A DNA stretch of 64,000 nucleotides from Siderastrea siderea (Eukaryota > Cnidaria > Anthozoa > Scleractinia > Rhizangiidae), in the NCBI GenBank assembly GCA_964030785.1, contig OZ034970.1, forward strand, positions 34,406,943 to 34,470,942, in the 5' to 3' direction. Below the pieces are notes generated by a model. That model had not been told where the DNA came from. It ran no database searches and worked only from the letters and a program-made list of their open reading frames with translations. This document shows, in pieces, positions 10,483 to 22,400 of this stretch (position 1 is the first letter of the stretch; every line of letters starts with the position of its first letter). Both the position numbers and the translations under genes were made by a program.

Positions 10483-13199
10483 ATAGAGAAATAGTGTGAC
10501 AGATCGCGTGTTTCTTTGTCCAATTATAAGGCATTACAACATCTCGTTTTTACTTTAAAAGTGGAAATAGTAATAACTGTGGTGATAAATGGGTCAAAAT
10601 TAGTTTTCAAATATATTCCTCTACATTCTGTGGATTTTAGCTGAAAAATGAATGAATAAAAACATAATAAGCGTTAAACATTATTTATGCAACATGGGTA
10701 CTCTGTGGTAGAAATAAAATGGTAAAAAATGCTCTAGCTTCATATTTTCGCGGTCCTTCATCACAATTATGCAATTGTAACAGGTATGTCACCATGTTTG
10801 TCTCAATAACATTAAAATATTATGTTTTATTTATTTCTATATCACTTTTTAACAGTTTTGCAGACTTGGCTTCCCTGTGGTAAATGTTCAAAATATTAAA
10901 TACAAAATTTCGAGATGCTCCACTGCAGGAATTTTGGGGAACTTTTAGTATTTTACTTAGGACGCTTCCCTCTTTCAACTAAGGTTGAAATAAATTCTGT
11001 TGGAATTAGTTTGATGTTGAAGCATAGATTGACTGGACTATTTAAGCTCTCAAATAGCACCGTACAGCCTTGTATACGACAACTGCGCCCGCGGTACGAG
11101 CGGCAGTCAAAACCGTGGTGTCCTGTCGGTGTTTTGCGAAATGCACTGGGTTCTCGTTTCCGGTTACGGTTCAGAATGCTACAACTGAAAACTCCAGTAT
11201 TTTGCGGTTTGTAAGCAAAAGCAAGAGTTTATAGCGACTGACGCGCAGATTGAGTTGACTTTGTTGAAAAAAGTTTTCTTTTCCCTGTTGTTCTACTCAT
11301 ACACTTTTGCATTAAGGGATTTTGTGCGCTTGCAACAAAGGTAAAAACTAGTACGAAGACCGAAGCCGCTAGCGTTTTTATTGTGTTGCTTGTGTTGGAT
11401 TAAAAGTGTGCATTGTTGGTATGAAGAGGGACAAGACGATGACTAAAACCGTAATATTACACCAGAATTTATTCCTTATATCAGAAGAGTTGACTCGACC
11501 TGCTCTACTTCCCACTGGGATCAAATTCAGAGAAACAACAACAACGCCATCACGAGAGCTGCAAAGCAGCTAATTCCAGTAAGAATTTTTGCGGTTTTGC
11601 ATGATCTGGAAAACGGAAGTTGAAGTGACATTAGCATCGTTACAAGTTGAATGGCGTTACGAGTGCTTGTTGAGAAAGAAAAAATTATCACACTCTCCCA
11701 TTTTCTGATTTAAGCCGCCCAAGTTTCGAAAGGCACGTTACATAGCTTAATGCAACTACAACCCAATAAATAAGCTTAAACTAAGCCGGATCATAAATTT
11801 GTTAATTTGTTTCTGAAGAACAACTTCATCTCTTAGAGTCGCCTATAGTTACCAGTTTTTCCTTTTTGCAACGAATGCGACGTAGCGCAAAGTTTTATAT
11901 TCCAAATCTCTTTCGGTACTGCAGACTGATGCAGGACCGCTGTGATCTGCATTTTGGCCTGTTAAAGTTACTTTCATTTCTCCATTTTGAATAAACCCCT
12001 CCTGCCTGAATCCTAGAGTTATTCTCAAATTTGTTCCTTTTAATTATAACAATTTAAATCTCGTGAGAAATTACACATTGCTCTCTGTCTGTAAAACTCG
12101 ATTGATTGCAAGTACCTTACCTAGCGTGGAAATTGAAGCGAGAAAAATAGACCTATCAATATTTGCCTAAATAAACATTGTTCCTGCAACTACCGTTCCA
12201 ATCCAAGTTAGTCAAGTTAATTATCCACTTAGAAAGACGGGTTAGGTTATAATTATTTTTACTTTCCGGTGAATAAAGCAAGCGAAAGTGTCGTTTCCAC
12301 AGCCGTCCGCATGTTGTTTTCGCTTGGCCTGAATTTCAGGTGAGTTTTGCCTTTTGAGAAGAAGAGTTAATTTTTTGCGGCATTTGACTACGTGCTTTTT
12401 GCTGTTACGATGACATAAGGAAGCTCCAAATTCCAAAAAGGCCTTTTCATTCGTCTCTGGGTATGTGGAAAATTGTACAAACTTGCCTATTTCCAATTTG
12501 AAGCATCAGCTGTGTAGCGCAACCATACAACGATCGACCGCGGATCAAATTTGTCAAACATTTATGATGTATCTCTGATCTGATGAACGGAACATTTTTC
12601 TTAACCGATAAGACCAATCTCGTTGAGATGCAATGACAATTTTGAAAGCAGGCAATCACAGCTAGAAGTTGGTGTGAATTAAAACCAGACATGAAGTACG
12701 GTACACGACGAAAACAAGTATGAAGTGACCGAAGATCTTTACAAGGACGGAAGACGGATTGCACCCGACGCCACTCAGAGCTGCTCAGTTAGCGGACATC
12801 CATGTGATAAACGAGGCCAAGGAGAGTGAAAGGGAGGTGAAGTTTCTTGTGAAAAATAATATTCAGTAGGATAAGAGGAAAACTTTTACCACCTCCTTCG
12901 CATTCAAGTTCAGTTAGCGAAGTCTCTCGCCGCAGAAAAAAGTTTTGAATCGATCCTGGTTGCTCATCCAGTCCATATAATTGCAAATTGCAAATCTGTT
13001 TATGCTTTATTTTACATGATTTCACAATGCATGGACACTCTCGAAAACTTTATCGGAGAAGGTGTGGATTTTGCTTTTTTTAAAAGTGATTTTTGATGTT
13101 GTTCCAAATCACGGTCTTTGTGCAAATCTGGTTATGTTCCAAGAAATGCTTTAAAAAAGCCATCATGCCTTTAACAAGGACAACAAAACCAAGAGCCGT
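10483..13199. other. No gene recognised
   Basis: About 2.7 kb without a supported coding region. Several ORFs of 60-105 codons lie on both strands (for example 10915-11214 plus and 12447-12764 minus), but none has a recognisable domain or a homologous partner elsewhere in the window. Confidence 0.4.
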
Positions 13200-14806
13200 C
13201 TGTGAGCATCATATACGACAGACCACATTTTAATGTAAATTTCTCTAAAAAAGGTTTTGTCAATCAGACAGAAATCAAGTTACGCTTTCCAGAATCCGTT
13301 TTAAGCTCTGACCATCATCAGAATTTTCATGTGGCTTTCTAGCATTTTTGGTTATGTTTTTTTATTACGTACGGTAGAAACTATTTCAATTGTCTCATAA
13401 CCCTGAATTTAAGAGCAATTTGTACCTGACAGAATCACAACATAACACGGCCTGCATGTTGTAGCTCCCTTAAGCCGTCTTGCACAATTTCCCATAAGAT
13501 GTATTCTGTAAAAGAACAGCCAAAAGCATGTTCGTATTAGTTCCAGTTATGTTGGTAATTCTGTTTTATTGACTGACCAGAGAAGAGGGCCAACAGTGGT
13601 TCAGTAATAGTTGCTTTTAGCAAGTCAAGAAAATATGGTCGTCTCTCGTGTTTAGATTACTTAAGTAATCTAGATAAGTAGCCAAACTGAAAAATATGAG
13701 GTAACAAAAAATAAGAACAATAAAAAAGCTAAAACAGTTTATTTAAATTTAGGAATCTCGATCTTTGGATATTTGAGGGCTGGCATTTGCTCTCATATTA
13801 AGTTTAAAGAATTCTTAAACAATGTAAATTCTTTTTGTCGACGTTAAAGTTTTATCGCGTGGACTAGTCGTTCATTCTTACTTCAGGAATAAACTGTCTC
13901 GACTTACGTCGGACTTAACCCCTGAATTTGTCAACAGCTAGTTGATAGCGAGTTATTTATTTATTTATTTACCCATTTAGTATAATAAACAAGTAAGCTA
14001 CTTCCAAGTATCATTATACGAGGTAGAGAAACAGTAGGAAAACATTATAATAGAAACAGTTATAACTATCACGTAAAATAATTAAAAGAGTCTTAAAAAC
14101 TATTCCACAACGCGGTTTTGACGTTGTGTGTTATAGCAGTTCAGATGTGCAATGTGCCATTATGCAACCGGCCCCTGGGAAGACGGACCCGTTATTAAGC
14201 AAGTATTGACGTAGACAGATGTCACTGAGTTATCTGATTTCGGATAGCTTAGAAAGACTGACTGAACACGTCAGAAATCGGTAGTTATGTTTCATATATT
14301 TTTATTTTGCATTTTATGTCGAAAAATGTTTGCTTGCAAATTGTGCTATAAACTTGGAGTAGCTCTTACTCTTTTGAACTCTGTTTTGACTTGGGCATGG
14401 TGGTGACACCTGAGTACAGTTACTAACTGTTTCGTAAGCCGAACAACACTTTTCATTCCAACAGGCAGTAGGTGACTGGAGTTTGTTATTTACATACGAA
14501 ATCACACATGGCAATCTAAATGAAATTGTAGTAAGCGGTCACTTAAAATTAAAATTAGCGCAAGTATAAAAAACTTTTAATTTTTTGCTCAACTTATACA
14601 AGTGCTTACGAGTTACTTTAGATTTATAGTTAGAGAAATAGGGCGTCTTCGGCTTCTTTAATGTGTTCAACCTTTTTTATCTTTACCGCTTAAAGCTCAA
14701 CACTAAAATTATCTCAATATCTCAAAGGTTATGTTAAATGAAAAAAAAAAAAATCACGCATTCAGGTTGGACACCTACAGTAGTGAATGGTATAATACAT
14801 TTTATT
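13200..14806. repeat. Segmental duplication, copy 1 (partner 34605-36245)
   Basis: This stretch matches 34605-36245 in the same orientation, with many substitutions and indels. Shared landmarks include GTCAATCAGACAG.AATCAAG, CATAACCCTGAATTTAAGAG and CAACCGGCCC. In the partner the duplication runs straight into the last exon of gene B. Here it stops 39 bases into the equivalent exon (14762-14800). Confidence 0.75.
14762..14800 (-). pseudogene. Relic of a last exon of the collagen-like gene family
   Basis: On the minus strand it reads MYYTIHYCRCPT then TGA, matching the C-terminus [12 protein letters not shown] of gene B. The first Cys and the Trp of that motif are changed, and homology stops upstream. 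It is a fragment of a further gene copy carried in the segmental duplication. Confidence 0.7.
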
Positions 14807-16072
14807 AAAAACTGGACTAGGTATATTGGATTTCTAACATTTTGATTGGCTCAACGGAGCTAGGCTATCAGCTCATATACCTGCTGCGACCAAATATGGT
14901 CAATGAACACTCAACAACAAAGTGAGCTGAAAGCTTTTTCCTCGCGAGCAACCCGGCGAGAAAAAAGGGCGAGAAAAGTCACTTGCCAGCAAATTTAAAT
15001 TAAGCAGAAATTCCAACAACGTCACCAACAAGCATCACCAACAGCGTCGTCTAACACAAGTCAAAATTGTTTGAAGAAACTGTGCAGAAATAGAAATTTA
15101 AGCATTAAGCGTAGTGTTTACAATTAATTTCTTTCATCGATCGTCACGTCGATCATTAAAATTGAGCAAACGGTAGGTTTTATCAGAAAGGATTTCCACT
15201 TCAAAATATCAAGACAAGACATAGAATAAAACACAGTGAAATGGGGCAGGAACATTTAATAAAAACTATCACACATTCATGGCGAGTCGGTGCGAAAATC
15301 ATAAAGCAGTCTAAACAAGTACTAAAAAAATACAGCTGCAAACTACCAAGAAGGAAGGAAGGGCGAGATTGTTTTTCGGCTTTAACACGCAGAATTGACT
15401 CTGGTTTACCTGCACTTGTTGTAGCTCTGAGTTCCAACGGGTCCAAATGCTCAGATAGAAATCGCATGCGATGTAAACGGAGTTGAAGCGCTTTTCCAGT
15501 TGTTTGAATTTTGTTTTAATTTACCATTCCGTCCGCAACCTCTAAACCGAGAAAAACTGCATTTTGCGCTTTGCGTTTAACAAACTAGGATGGTGAATTT
15601 TAATGTTCCTCGCTACAGTAATCTTGCTTCTGAGCTGCATAGAAAATACCTCTTCAAGTTCAACTGTTCAAATTTGTTCTGTCTTCGGTTCGATCAAACA
15701 CGCACATGATGGCTACGTTGTGCGAACAGATTACAAACTTGTTCAGTTCTACTCCAGCAGCTATATGGTGAAATTGTACAGCTTCAATCCGTTTTGAACT
15801 ATGATTACAACAATGTTCAGGAAAAATCAAACATGTACCATTTTTCAGAGCCAATAATTAGAAGATTTTTTTTCAAAACGTGTGCTATTTTGTTCACTTA
15901 GTGCAGTTTTCATTGATTCATTCAGCTTTGCAATGAAACGCTGCAGCACTTCGCAAGGTTTTGGCGCCTTTTTCGTTCAGTCATGTGATCGATTCTTGTT
16001 CCGCTTAAATTTCTTTTCTCATTTTTCCCGTTCTTTCTTGATTTTTTTAAACAGTGGTTAAGTTTTTAATAA
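14807..16072. other. No gene recognised
   Basis: This separates the exon relic from the last exon of gene A. It contains short ORFs (for example 15241-15486 plus) without recognisable domains. Confidence 0.4.
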
Positions 16073-16188
16073 AACAATTATTCTACTCGGGCTTGCTGGA
16101 TATCAAATGATTATAACCAACTCGGCGCTACGTGCCTAATTGGTTATCTATCATTCGATATCCAGTGCGCCCTCGTAGAATAATTGTT
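16073..16188. repeat. Palindromic MITE hairpin
   Basis: Arms start AACAATTATTCTAC and end in the complement. Inside, GGATATC.AATGAT and ACCAA.T also pair with their complements around a centre near 16130. The ends are similar to those of the palindrome at 56110-56222, so both probably belong to related families. Confidence 0.7.
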
Positions 16189-16277
16189 AAATAGCGGTTC
16201 TAATAGAAAGGGTATCTTGAAAGATTTTCTTATTCTCAAAGACTACGTCAAGAGAAAAAGGTCTTCCCTTCTTGTGT

Positions 16278-16448
16278 TCAGGGTGGACACTCCCAGTAGT
16301 GTATGGTACAATACATGTAAGAGGCTCCAGTAGAAGTGGTATCTTTACATGTGCATTTGTAAGTTAACTTGCCACCTGCCCCTGTGCTGCTCAACGTGAC
16401 AACTTTTGCATCATTTGTTCCACAGCTTACACCATTGACTTTCTTACC
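16278..16448 (-). CDS. Gene A last exon: Cys-rich C-terminal domain
   Basis: 171 bases. The acceptor is TATAG before GGTAAGAAAG; the exon reads [17 protein letters not shown], then YKCTCKD and [11 protein letters not shown], then TGA. The five Cys of this exon match those of the corresponding exons of genes B and C. Confidence 0.85.
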   Translation of the reverse strand, partial: GKKVNGVSCGTNDAKVVTLSSTGAGGKLTYKCTCKDTTSTGASYMYCTIHYWECPP

Positions 16449-19400
16449 CTATAACATCAAAACATTAACATGGTTTTTATCAAGAAGCTAAGTACAAAGG
16501 TAACGTAAGCTCGTTATACATATAGAAGGAGGGACTATTTGCTTAAGCTGTGCACCTCTAAGGATATTTTCGTTTTCATACTCGTATGCTCTCTTGCCAT
16601 TTTAAACAGAGGTGATTGTAAGCGTAACAACGTCTTCACTATTTGCTTGATAATTGACGCCATAGAATTTCTTACCTTTTGATATTACAACGTTTCATGG
16701 TTGGTAACAAAACACTTTGTGAGGCCCAGTGGACTACGCATCCTCTCTTAGCATCAAGCAAATACAATTTGGTAACGTTGACTACTTTTCAAGTCAAGTT
16801 GTATTGGTTATTTCGCTCCTGTTAGATATCGCTTGTCATTACAGTCTTGTCATAAGTTTGTATTATTCACTTTTTTGTATAACCTTGGATGCTGGTGATG
16901 GCATTTGGGATGACATTTTTTCTACTCACCCTGAACAGTATTTTGGTCTTCGTAAGGCTTCCCTTATTTTGTCACCTAATTGGCTAACAATTTCCCCCAA
17001 TACCTATTTACAGACCTGTGGTCTATAAATTTTTAATGCATAAAAGTTATTTAAAAAGACAATATAGAGCGCAGCGCCTTCAAACTTCAAACCATGGACC
17101 TTCCAATGGTAATCCTAAGTCCAGCACGCCTTAAAAACACACCAAAACACTATTCATTTACACTGGAGATACGAGACAGAAAAAATTTCATTCGGGATTT
17201 ATAGGGATTAGTAAATGGAAAAGAGGACAAACGTTGCTCAACTAATCTCAGGACGAAAAGATTTAACGGTTTTTTAAAGTTTTAGTCAATATAACAAAAG
17301 CACGGCCTATATTGGTGGTACCTGGGGGTGTGACCTACATTTGTTTCAGTCACTGACACGTCTGTTACAGAGTAACTACCAGGCGATACTGAAGAGCTAA
17401 CTTTCTTTCTGTAAGAACACAATGTCAGTCCACAAGCACAAGACCCAGAAACACCAGGAGGGCCCTGGGTTCCATTATATCCACGAGGTCCAGGTGTGCC
17501 TGCAACACCAGGAGCTCCCTGGGTACCATTGTATCCAGGAGAGCCAGGAGGGCCTTTGGTACCATTGTATCCAGGAGGGCCAATGGGACCTTGCATCTTA
17601 CTAATGCTGATAACCTAAAAAAGTTATATTCATCCCTTGGATAAGGTTTTAGTAATACTAGTTTACATCAGCTTAAACGCATTCATTTGTGGATACGGCA
17701 AATTATGTTCACTTTTGCAATGTTTTTAATAAAACGCCACCAAATACTGGATAACTTAAGCCTCCCTGATATAGTTTAAATTGTCGAGTTAACTGTTGTT
17801 ATTGGAATTTTAGTCTACTTAACCTTAGTCTGCCAATTATTTGGAAAGTATAAAAATATTTTGAGTGATATTTTTAAATCTTATTTCATAAAGGAATTGT
17901 CAGGGCCCGGTTGTTCAAACGAAGGTTAAATCCTAACCTCAAGTTAAATCGTTGTAACCTCATGGTAAATTTAACCGCGGGTTAGTTCAGGTGCTCGAAG
18001 GTAAGCTAAAAGCAAGCAAAATGGCGGACTTGTTGTTTTGTGACCTATAAGCGAAGGAAACGAGAAAGAAAATTTAGAGTCAGAAGTTAATTCCTATTTT
18101 ATGATTTAATCGAAGAAGAGATTCTTATTCGTTACCGCTTTTGGCAAGAATAAATTTTGTTTATGACGGATCTTGTTGTGGGTGATCTCCGGCGCAACAC
18201 TCGACGACATCACGTAAATTCTTAAATTCTTTTCTCGCCCCTAAATGCAAATTCTTCCACTTTTCGCGGACTGTCCACCCCTGCAGCCTGTCGACTCCGA
18301 CAGCGTTTACGGCATCAGTTTCGCCCTATTTTTGTAATACTATTTGGGAGCTTGTCTGAAGGACCGAAAGGTTTTCCTCAACTTTTTCATTCAAAAAAGA
18401 AATCTCTGAAGCACTGAAATGTTGTTTGCGAACTTTGTGGGAGGTCGCCAGGGAGGCCAGTTTAGCGTTCACAAGTCGGTTACCATAACAACAACAACAA
18501 CAACAACAACAAAGAAAAAGAGTATTATGGGATACTCTGAACCGAGAGTTAGCCGCGACTAACCGGAGGTTAACTAACCTGCCTGCTAATCGCACTCTGA
18601 GCAACGTGATTTTAACAAGGGATTAACAAACCTGGGGTTAAGAAATTTAACCAAAGGTTAGGCCTGTCTGGAGGCTACTTTAGCCTTTCTTTTGAACAAC
18701 CGGTCCCTGGAGGTCTGCAAGTCTGCAGTTTTCATGTGTTGCACACCGTTTCATAAGCTCGTTCACTCACGAGCTGTGTTTCGTTGAATCCTTTTTCGTA
18801 TAGCTGAATTAGGATAGGACGCTCTGTCCTGGTGAACTTTTTATAGGTTGCTGAAGATCTCGTTGTTTTTTGATGTACAAACGGAAAATGATAAACTGCC
18901 TTTTCCTAACATGTATAGATGTAGTTTTCGGCGTATCCTAACGAAACTTTTCGTTGAAACAAACCAACGCCATAACTTTCCCACCAATAATTTCTCTGAA
19001 AATTAGCGCTATCCTTAACAAGGTAAAAGACTTTACCTGGATGCATATTGATTAGTTTTTGTTACATATAAACATTACAACCAACTACCTTTCGATCCAG
19101 CTCTATAACTTCCTGTTGGACATCATCGAGCTTATTGAAACTTGTATTCACAGCTGACCAAAGTGTGGACTGGTCATTGACTTTGTTGAGAGATGTTGTG
19201 TTTCTTTCCTAACGAAAACAAGAAAAACAAATATGATGCAGGTAAGTCAGCCACTTCACATTACTCAGAATGTGTTTCTAGTGTAGCCCACAGTCGTTTG
19301 GGGAACCATAGTCAATTCTTTGTTATAAGTTTCAGTTTCTTTTTATTGCTTGACAGTGCAAAAGCCACAATATGTTTTGAAATGTGTTGACAACAGTATA

Positions 19401-22400
19401 CAACAGAACTTTCGTGTTAATTTATTCAACCTAAACGTAAAACAAAAGGTCGTGCATGGTTGCGGCGTTTCCAACATAAATTGAGGCACGAGTGTTTTCC
19501 TTTTTGAAGTTTGCAAGATTTTATAACCAGTACCTGAACTAGCGATAATGAACATGAAAAGACACGTTATAAACAAATAGGCTAAATATCGTATAGGCAC
19601 AACTGCCACCCATTAGGCCGCCCTTCACTGTGAATGTCATCTGCATTAGTGCCTTGTCTCCCCCACCACCACCTCCCGTCAAAAATTAAAAATAAATAAA
19701 AAAAAAATTTAACTGAAAGAAAGAGAGAAAGAAAGAAAGAAAGAGAGAAAGAAAGAAAGGAAGAAAGAAAGAAACGAGAACGTTGTGATCCCGGCGGCCA
19801 CAGAGTGGCTACTTCCGTTTTGTCCTAAGTGTTTTTATTGACATTCAAGTCTGAGGGCTACGTCCCGAGAATCGTTCAGTTTTGGGGTCAAAATTGTGGA
19901 ATTGAACCTTGGTACTTTTTCTCGTATAGGGTAGTTCTGATTCACCAGTGGAACCAGCAACCTTATTTATGTTATCTGCAAATCCGTGATAATTAAAATG
20001 CAGAAGTGTGGGAAATTCGACAGTCTGTTTATTGCATCGCATTCGGGGTACGCGTAAAGGGTATGCGATTAATCAATGGTGTATCGATTTATCACATTCA
20101 CTAAAGATAAATTTGCATTTCAGCAGCACGGGCCACAATGCAAACCTTTGGCAAGTGTTTGAGCAGATATTTCTCTCCTTTGGGAAAATTAATCATAGTT
20201 GACAGCGTCAAAATAGCCAATGAAGTACGAGTGCACGCTGTAATTCTAACACGCCATTGATTTATTGCATACCTCACACACGTAACCCAAATGCGATGCA
20301 AACATACAGGTTCTCGCACTGTTTGCTATATGCGTAGGCTGCAAATAAATCCACCTTAGGTTTCCTTTGATTTTGATGTATTTTGGCGTTCTGAGGTGAT
20401 ACTGAAAGTGGATGACACAGCATCAACGTTTTCTTCAGTTTTTAGTTAAGCTGTTGTACGCTTCGTCTCGCAGCTGTGTAGTGGAAAAACTAAGTGAAGT
20501 TTTCTTGTGTGAATCGGTCTTAAATAATTGTATTATGGAGCGTGAATTCTCATCTGACTCGAAAAATTTGCCTTGTAGGCGGTCCCTCCAATGCAATGTT
20601 CGAGGAAACGTTTGACCGGTTTGCTGGGGCTCTAGATCTAAACTTACATAAAGCTTAAGCAACAAAAACAATAATGATGATGATGATGATAATAAAAAAA
20701 CAATAATTATAATGATAACAATAATGCCGTTCAATCCTGAATTTTTTCAGGTTGTTCTTTTTTCAACTTCTTAAGTTGATATCTTTTACTGCAAAGGTCA
20801 TCATCATTTATTATTTCATCCGCAGTTCACATATCTGATTTTTTCATATATTCACTCCCAGTAATAATAAACTTACCATTGTATCGTCGGTCATGGAAGA
20901 AATGTTTTTCTTTATTTCCTCTAGTTCAGCTGCTATGTTTGTCATTGCCGAGGTGAAGGCTGCAAATAACAATATTTATATGATATGATGATATGATATG
21001 ATATGATATGATATGATATGATAACATAACATAACATAACATAACATAACATAACATAACATCACATCACATCACATCACATCACATCACATCACATCAC
21101 AACACAACACAACACAACACAACACAACACAACACAACATAACATAACATAACATAACATAACATAACATAACATAACATAACATAACATAACATAACAT
21201 AACATAACATAACATAACATAACATAACATAATATATAGATTTAGCCAAGCCCAAAAGCGGAGTCGCCAAGGAATAAAAGCTGGTGTTCGTTTCTCAAAA
21301 TTAATCCTGAAACTTTTCGATCCGAAATATATTTCGGGGCTTTTTTTTAGCTCGTTCGCTTTCGAAAAGTGTTTCTCAAAAAGCCCGCAAGTGTTCCGAA
21401 TTGTCCTCCAATGTTTTTGGGATCTGTTCTGTAAAACCAAGCTCGAAAGGTCATTCTAGACGCAGAGCACAGCTTGATTAATTTTTTTTTCGGGCATGAA
21501 ACTGAACACATATTTTACTCGCGAGCCGTCTTGCTTGGTTTTTGCAATGTTTCCATATCCTGTCTTTTAACTGTCAAGGCTTGTCATATCTCCTTGGATT
21601 ATTGGCTGAAATGGGTTGTCTTCATCGCGTTCGGATGTTAAGAAATAACATGAACTGCCACTATTAGTCTAGTCAAAAATTTATACTGGCATCTCACCAG
21701 CATTTTACCAGGATTACGGGAAAGAAAGGATTTGGGGAGCTTCGAAGCACCTGTAAATTTTAATTGTCGAAGAAATGTCGCGTAGGTTTTAGCGGCCGCA
21801 AAGAAACTCGAACACAGTTTGAGGAGCACACATTACTTACCGGATTAAATAGCTTTAAACCCAGAACTGCTTCGCTTATAGTTACTGAAGTAACATGCTT
21901 AAGAGCGACTTTAAGTAAACATCGAGCATTCGGCGGCAGAAGTTGAAAAATCGATTTCTTTCATATTTTGCACGTAAATGGGTATTGGTAAAACTAGAAG
22001 CCTGATGTGGTTCGTTTTCCCCAGAAGGGAAAAAAACGAGGAAATCGATTCTCGGTTCGGGAGGTCAAAATCACAGGAAATTAATCTTGAAAATCAGTAC
22101 TATAAACTTGCATCGCGCTGGTAAACTAAAGCGCGGAAAAAAAGATAGACACTTCTTATTAACAGAACAAGTCTTTTTCATGAACTTGACATTTACAAAA
22201 CAGCAGTAGCGAAATTTAATGAGCACAAACAATTCCAAACTAAAAGGCAGGTTCTGATTTTTACGTAGAGACTGATTTCGAACCTAACTTCTGTGAAATA
22301 ATTTAACATGTGGCATAACCCCACATGGTCTCAATCCTCATTCAATAGTCAGTAGAAACGTTGAACTAAACTATACCTTGAAACTGGCTTGGGTCATCCA

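Larger units (their letters stand above)
17902..18708. mobile_element. TIR element with CAGGGCCCGGTTGTTC ends, probably PIF/Harbinger-like
   Basis: The left end reads AGGGCCCGGTTGTTCAAA and the right end, reversed, AGGGACCGGTTGTTCAAA. Sub-terminal GGTTAA blocks repeat at both ends. The interior carries a minus-strand Myb/SANT-like relic, as Harbinger elements often do. No clean target duplication is visible and there is no transposase, so it is non-autonomous. Confidence 0.7.

Noticed and set aside
20435..21440. Minus ORFs with long Ile/Leu or LCYVM repeats
   Set aside because: They are translations of the AAT-like and pentanucleotide repeats.
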